A stretch of DNA of 64,000 nucleotides, taken from the NCBI GenBank assembly GCA_031081585.1, contig JAVHLY010000013.1, forward strand, positions 18,585 to 82,584, in the 5' to 3' direction. The DNA comes from Armatimonadota bacterium (GTDB taxonomy: Bacteria; Sysuimicrobiota; Sysuimicrobiia; Sysuimicrobiales; Humicultoraceae). The notes beneath the pieces are model-generated. The model worked only from the letters and a program-made list of their open reading frames with translations. It ran no database searches and had not been told where the DNA came from. The translations under genes were made by a program, and so were the position numbers. Shown in pieces: positions 59,905-64,000 of this stretch (position 1 is the first letter of the stretch; each line of letters begins with the position of its first letter).

Positions 59905-59978
59905 TGGCTGGGGGAGGAGGATTCGAACCCCCGCTAACGGGTCCAGAGCCCGTCGTCCTACCGCTAGACGATCCCCCA
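59905..59978 (-). tRNA. tRNA-Gln (anticodon CTG), CCA encoded
   Basis: 74-nt cloverleaf on the minus strand. The acceptor stem TGGGGGA pairs with TCCCCCA, with discriminator G and encoded CCA. The anticodon stem ACGGG/CCCGT closes loop CTCTGGA, giving CTG, which reads CAG glutamine codons. T-loop GGTTCGAATCC. The U1-A72 pair is typical of bacterial tRNA-Gln. Confidence 0.95.
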
Positions 59979-60043
59979 GCGCTCTCCTGTCATTATAGGG
60001 CATTCCGTCTACCCGGTTGGGCTCCGGTGATGGTGCGTGGCCG

Positions 60044-61201
60044 TCACCGCCGCGGTGCGGGATAGGTGATGAGCAGGTCGGGGGTGTCGAGCCACCCCTG
60101 GACGGTACGGGCCTGAGCCCAGCGCAGGACCAGCCCGGTGGTGAGCAGGGTTCGCTCGATCGGTACCGGTGGCCGCTCCGAGGTGATGAAAGCCACCACC
60201 GCATGGGCGAGGGCGCCGAAGTGGTCGTAGGGCTCCCCGGGGAGGACCAGGCCCCCCAGGGCGGAGCGCGCGCTCAGGCGAGCCCCCAGCAGGAATTCGC
60301 TGTCGTCGAAGGCATCGTGCACCAGCGCAACGGCGCCCCGTGTCTCGTCCGCGTACTGCACCAGCAGTGTGCTCTCGACCCTCCCCAATCCCCGACGTGT
60401 ACGGGCGCCGGCCAGCAGTCCCTCCAGGAGATCTCCTCCCCAGGCGCGATCGGGCGCCCCGGCGAGCACACGCACCGCCCGCACGCCGCGCTCCTGGGGG
60501 GCACGGGCCTCCACGTAGGCCTGCAGCAGTTCCAGGGCGTGGAAGGCAAAGGCCCAGTACGGCGAGGACGCGGCCGCGAGGGCCACTTCCAGGCCTCGCG
60601 GAGACGGAAGGGGCCGGTCCGGACCGACGTACCCCAGCACCGACCCGCCCATGAGGGGAATCCGCCGGCGCGCGGCGGCGGCGACGATCGCGCGGCTGTC
60701 CTCCCAGTTCTCGGCGATGAGCTTGTCGATGAAGATGGGGGGCCGGCCACCCACCTCATCGAGGATCCGCACGACCTCCTCCATCAACCGACGGCGCGGC
60801 CCGGGCGATGGCGGCGGGCCGTCTTCGGCCGGGTTGATCCGGGTGGTCACGAGGATGCCGTCCACCGCCAGCCGGGGCGGCTGCCCCTCGACCAGCGCCT
60901 CGCGCACCGACCCCACCACCCGAAAGCGGTGCCGGGCCGCCAGCGCGGTCGCCCGGTCGTCGGGCCGGGGGGAGGCCAGGTACACGCGGTCGACCGTCAC
61001 GGGCGAGGGATGGTACCGCCCGTCCAGCCGGTAGCCCTCCAGCAGCCGCATCCCGATGACGTCGGCGTGCGACCAGGGGTACCAGCTGTCGGTCAGGATG
61101 GCCACGCGCTTGCGCGCCGCCGGCGCGGCCGGCGCCCCTGCCCCCGGCGCCTGGCCGATGAGGAACGCGCCCAGCAGCAGGAGGAGGGCGCGGCGGAGCA
61201 C
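60044..61201 (-). CDS. Exported protein related to Gfo/Idh/MocA-like proteins, unassigned
   Basis: A 385-residue exported protein (signal peptide about 1-29). The first domain begins RVAILTDSWYPWSHADVIGMRLLEGY and contains VDGILVTTRI and IFIDKLIAENWEDSRAIV and PLMGGSVLGY, an alpha/beta fold similar to Gfo/Idh/MocA-related proteins of planctomycete type, but with no GxGxxG nucleotide loop. Function unknown. Its start lies nine bases after the stop of the propeller-like protein gene, so the two are probably made together. Confidence 0.6.
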   Translation of the reverse strand: MLRRALLLLLGAFLIGQAPGAGAPAAPAARKRVAILTDSWYPWSHADVIGMRLLEGYRLDGRYHPSPVTVDRVYLASPRPDDRATALAARHRFRVVGSVREALVEGQPPRLAVDGILVTTRINPAEDGPPPSPGPRRRLMEEVVRILDEVGGRPPIFIDKLIAENWEDSRAIVAAAARRRIPLMGGSVLGYVGPDRPLPSPRGLEVALAAASSPYWAFAFHALELLQAYVEARAPQERGVRAVRVLAGAPDRAWGGDLLEGLLAGARTRRGLGRVESTLLVQYADETRGAVALVHDAFDDSEFLLGARLSARSALGGLVLPGEPYDHFGALAHAVVAFITSERPPVPIERTLLTTGLVLRWAQARTVQGWLDTPDLLITYPAPRR

Positions 61202-61210
61202 CGCCGTGAC

Positions 61211-62434
61211 CTACCGGCGCGCCGCCAGGCGGGGGAAGACCAGGACGCGCAGCGGATAGGCCGTCATCACGTAGAGCGTCCCGTCGGGGGCGGCCGTTGA
61301 GCCCTGCACGATGATGTGCTTGGCGGGCTCGATGATGTGCCGCGCGAAGGGCCGCCCGGGGGTCGCCGGCAGCGGTTCGACGCGCCCGACCACCTCCGGC
61401 CGGCCGGCACGCGGATCGAGCCGCAGGAGGTACAGCGACGGGCCAAAGACGCCCGTGTAGTAGATGGTGCCGTCGGGTGCCGCGGTCATGGTGTAGTGGG
61501 TTCCCGGCGGGGATTCTCCCTCGGGGACGCGCGCGCCGTGGAGCTGCACGACGACCTCCCGCTCGCCGGGCACGTAGGTGTAGACCTGCCCCGATGACAT
61601 GCCCACGCCGTGAAAGCGCATCCCATCGGGGTTGGCTGCCAGCGCGTAGGGAGGCTCATAGCGCCCCTGGCCGGTGAAGCGCAACGGGAGCCGCTCGATG
61701 CGGTCGGCGGCCGCCCGGTAGCGCATCACGGCCTCCTCCCCTGCGCTGTGGAAGACGTCGCCGTTTGCCAGCACCACCAGGTAGCGCGTCACCTTCTCCG
61801 GTCCCTTCAGCTCGCCCTTGTCGTCGAAGCGTCGGGTCCGCAGGTCGTAGGCGACCAGGTGCCCTTCGGGGTCGGACAGCGCGTAGACCACACCGCGACG
61901 CACGTCCAGACCGACGGCAATGATGCTCTGGTGCGGGCGGGGCATCCCCAGGTTGGTTACCCGACCCGTCGCGGGGTCGTAGACCAGGAGGTAGCCACCC
62001 CGATAGCTCCCCGGGGCCTTGGACACCGTCTGGCCGACCTTCGTTCCGAAGTAGACCTTGCCGTCGGGAGCGATGACCGGCTTGGTGTGGATCTTCGCCT
62101 GGGAGTACGGGCCGGTGGTCCGGTCGCCTGTCGCCGTGCCGGTATCGGTGATGACGCGCCACTCGCGCCCGCCGGGCGGGAGGACCAGCAGGCGCCCGAA
62201 CCCGTCGTAGTAGGTCGTGCCAAGGTAGAGGCTGCCGTCGGGAGCCGCCTGGATCGCGGTATAGGCCCCCCCGGTGTGGTATTCATCCGGGGGCCAGAGG
62301 ACGATGGGCGCCAGCGTCTCGAGGGCGCGGGCGGCGCGAAGGCCTCCGGCCAGGACGAGCCACAGCGCCAGCGTCACCGCCAGGACCGCCGCGAGAAGAC
62401 CCTGCGACCGCGTTGCACCCCGACCTCCGAGCAT
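61211..62434 (-). CDS. Exported beta-propeller-like protein
   Basis: A 407-residue protein with an N-terminal signal segment (about 11-37). At least five repeats of the form AAPDGSLYLGTTY, APDGKVYFGTK, GVVYALSD, AAPDGTIYYTG, AAPDGTLYVMT occur at 45-65 residue spacing, as in NHL, SMP-30 or lyase-type propellers. No catalytic motif was recognised. Upstream of, and probably cotranscribed with, the exported alpha/beta protein. Could bind or process an extracellular saccharide. Confidence 0.7.
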   Translation of the reverse strand: MLGGRGATRSQGLLAAVLAVTLALWLVLAGGLRAARALETLAPIVLWPPDEYHTGGAYTAIQAAPDGSLYLGTTYYDGFGRLLVLPPGGREWRVITDTGTATGDRTTGPYSQAKIHTKPVIAPDGKVYFGTKVGQTVSKAPGSYRGGYLLVYDPATGRVTNLGMPRPHQSIIAVGLDVRRGVVYALSDPEGHLVAYDLRTRRFDDKGELKGPEKVTRYLVVLANGDVFHSAGEEAVMRYRAAADRIERLPLRFTGQGRYEPPYALAANPDGMRFHGVGMSSGQVYTYVPGEREVVVQLHGARVPEGESPPGTHYTMTAAPDGTIYYTGVFGPSLYLLRLDPRAGRPEVVGRVEPLPATPGRPFARHIIEPAKHIIVQGSTAAPDGTLYVMTAYPLRVLVFPRLAARR

Positions 62435-62465
62435 CGTCCTCCTCCCCTCGTTCCGCGGCCGCGCC

Positions 62466-63929
62466 TCAGGCCGCTGCCGCGCGCAACCGCTGCACCACCC
62501 GCTCCCGGCCCAGGACCTCCATCAGCTCGAAGAGCCCCGGACCCACCGTCTTGCCCGTGAGGGCCACGCGCGCCGGGTGGATGATGGCGCGGCTGCTCAC
62601 TCCCCGCTCCGCCGCCAGCCCCCGCACCGCCTCCTCCGCCTTCGCCCGGTCCCACCCGTCTCCCTGCGCGGCCACCCGGTCAGCCAGGGCGCGCAGCAGC
62701 TCGCGCGTCTCCGGCCGGGCGAGGTGCTGGGCGGCCGCCTGCGGGTCCACCCGCACCGTGTCGGTGAAGAAGAAGTCCCCGTAGGCCAGCACGTCGGCCC
62801 CCACCTTCAGGCGGTCCCCCAGGACCTCCACCACCCGGGCGACGTAGGCGCGGTCGGCGGCACTGGCCGGGCGCGGCACCAGCCCGGCGTCCTGCAGCAC
62901 CCGCAGGCAGATGTCGACCACCCGCTCCGGATGGTCCGCCAGGGCCCGGCGCATGTGCACGCCGTTGAGCCAGGTCAGCTTCGCCGGGTCGAAGACGGCG
63001 GGGGAGCGCCCCACCGCCGCGATGTCGAAGGTGCGGACGAGCTCCTCCAGCTCGTAAACCTCCCGGTCCGCCTCGGGATGCCACCCCATGAGGGCGAGGA
63101 AGTTCAGCACCGCCTCCGGGAGGTAGCCCTGCGCGGCCAGCTCGCGCACGGCCACCGCCCCGGTGCGCTTGCTCAGCTTCTTGCGGTCGGGGCCCAGGAT
63201 CTCCGGCAGGTGGGCCATGGTCGGCGGCGTCCACCCCAGCGCCTCGTACATGACGAGCTGCTTGGGGGCGTTGCTCAGGTGCTGGGCGCCCCGGATGGTG
63301 TGGGTGATGGCCATGAGGTGGTCGTCCACGACGTTGGCGAAGTTGTAGAGCGGCCACCCGTCGCTGCGGACGATGATCTGGTCGTCGAGGTGCTCGGGGG
63401 GGAAGCGCACCGTCCCGCGGATCAGGTCGTGAACGACGATGGGATGGGCGCGGTCGGCGACGCGCAGCCGCAGGGCCGGGCGGCGCCCCGCCGCCTCGAA
63501 GGCCGCCCGCGCCTCGGGGGTGAGGTCGCGGCAGCGCCCCGAGTAGCGGTAGGGGACGCCCTGGGCCCGCGCGCGCTCCCGCTCGGCGGCCAGCTCCTCC
63601 GGCGTGCAGTAGCAGGGGTAGGCGGCGCCGCGGTCGAGCAGCGCCTGCGCGTACCGCCGGTAGAGGGCGAGGCGCTCCGACTGGCGGTAGGGCCCGTAGG
63701 GGCCGCCCACGTCGGGCCCTTCGTCCCAGTCGAGGCCCAGCCAGCGGATGTCCTCCAGGATGGCCCGCTCGTAGGCTTCGGTGGAGCGGGTGCGGTCGGT
63801 GTCCTCCACGCGCAGGACGAACGCCCCGCCGTGGTGGCGGGCGAAGAGCCAGTTGAAGAAGACCATCCAGGCGCCGCCGATGTGGAGGTAGCCGGTCGGA
63901 CTGCCGGCATACCGGGTGCGCACGCTCAC
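62466..63929 (-). CDS. gltX: Glutamyl-tRNA synthetase
   Basis: Class Ib synthetase charging tRNA-Glu and, in bacteria lacking GlnRS, also tRNA-Gln. The 487-residue protein has the HIGH box as HIGG (residues 16-19, SPTGYLHIGG), a zinc-like CYCTPEEL segment, PLYNFANVVDDHLM, and KLSKR near residue 245 (DRKKLSKRTG), followed by a helical anticodon-binding domain. GTG 63929 has AGGAG nine bases upstream. It is 30 bases upstream of the propeller gene. Whether it discriminates against tRNA-Gln cannot be seen. Confidence 0.96.
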   Translation of the reverse strand: MSVRTRYAGSPTGYLHIGGAWMVFFNWLFARHHGGAFVLRVEDTDRTRSTEAYERAILEDIRWLGLDWDEGPDVGGPYGPYRQSERLALYRRYAQALLDRGAAYPCYCTPEELAAERERARAQGVPYRYSGRCRDLTPEARAAFEAAGRRPALRLRVADRAHPIVVHDLIRGTVRFPPEHLDDQIIVRSDGWPLYNFANVVDDHLMAITHTIRGAQHLSNAPKQLVMYEALGWTPPTMAHLPEILGPDRKKLSKRTGAVAVRELAAQGYLPEAVLNFLALMGWHPEADREVYELEELVRTFDIAAVGRSPAVFDPAKLTWLNGVHMRRALADHPERVVDICLRVLQDAGLVPRPASAADRAYVARVVEVLGDRLKVGADVLAYGDFFFTDTVRVDPQAAAQHLARPETRELLRALADRVAAQGDGWDRAKAEEAVRGLAAERGVSSRAIIHPARVALTGKTVGPGLFELMEVLGRERVVQRLRAAAA

Positions 63930-63956
63930 GCCATCACGCTCCTGCCCTGCACGCGC

Positions 63957-63999
63957 AGGCGGCGCCGCCGCGGCGCCGCCTCGCCAGTAGTGTACACTA
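63957..63999 (-). promoter_or_regulatory. gltX leader: GC hairpin and palindromic -10 region
   Basis: The 12-bp palindrome TAGTGTACACTA (63988-63999) includes a -10-like TACACT on the minus strand (63994-63989); the -35 lies outside the window. Downstream, in the transcribed leader, a perfect 10-bp stem AGGCGGCGCC/GGCGCCGCCT with a 5-base loop occupies 63981-63957, 28 bases before the gltX start. Confidence 0.5.
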
Positions 64000-64000
64000 G

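Overview
The window is GC-rich bacterial chromosome, densely coding, with many GTG and TTG starts and 1-8 bp gene overlaps. No rRNA, phage, insertion sequence or CRISPR array is visible. The lineage cannot be named from sequence alone. A T-box leader, a pyruvoyl-type arginine decarboxylase, an FtsEX/M23/CtpA operon and several branched-chain amino acid ABC cassettes fit a deep-branching, possibly thermophilic, non-proteobacterial heterotroph. A 'CSP1-3/Sysuimicrobiota-like' placement is only a guess.

Region by region. 0-4 kb: the end of a GT4 glycosyltransferase, a glycogen-debranching-type enzyme and a VapBC toxin-antitoxin pair with a palindromic operator. 4-8 kb: an orphan LivF/LivK pair, then a VanZ-like protein coupled to a degenerate secreted glycosidase. 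8.4-10.6 kb: a polyamine operon (PvlArgDC-SpeE-SpeB). 10.6-15.3 kb: comEA followed by an ECF sigma factor, zinc anti-sigma factor, RseB/LolA-like protein, secreted DUF5666-like protein and M19 dipeptidase, nearly all translationally coupled. 15.4-19.8 kb: a Leu T-box controlling ilvE-leuS, followed in the leuS frame by an internally deleted leuS paralogue. 20-23 kb: a less conserved area with a glycosidase-like protein, gene fragments, a ThiF-like protein and tRNA-Ala. 23-31 kb: HD-GYP protein, molybdopterin genes (moeA, moaC, moaB) and tdh-pckA-kbl for threonine use and gluconeogenesis.

31-40 kb: a small secreted protein, a DUF2231 protein and a PhoB/PhoR-type two-component system in one operon, preceded by an 11-bp-periodic repeat resembling a Pho box. 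A complete Liv transporter follows, with a terminator between livK and livHMGF. 40-44 kb: gdhA, proline dehydrogenase, an ornithine-cyclodeaminase-family enzyme and a small membrane protein. 44-49 kb: ftsE-ftsX-M23 peptidase-ctpA-polysaccharide deacetylase, a cell division and envelope operon. 49-52 kb: surE, cutA, a macro-domain protein and a HEAT-repeat protein. 52-55 kb: a PD-(D/E)XK-like conserved protein with hpt, then a divergent histidine kinase/response regulator pair. 55-64 kb: PolX-type PHP remnant, amidase, P450 with a DUF1059-like partner, a membrane protein, tRNA-Gln, two secreted proteins and gltX.

The common theme is amino acid economy: import (Liv), breakdown (Tdh/Kbl, proline dehydrogenase, Gdh), conversion to sugars (PckA), and aminoacylation with T-box sensing. 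Envelope sensing is the second theme (ECF/anti-sigma, two kinases, HD-GYP, FtsEX). Observations most worth follow-up are the leuS remnant, the 11-bp repeat array, the PD-(D/E)XK-like protein with hpt, the degenerate glycosidase, and the ECF operon with an RseB-like member.
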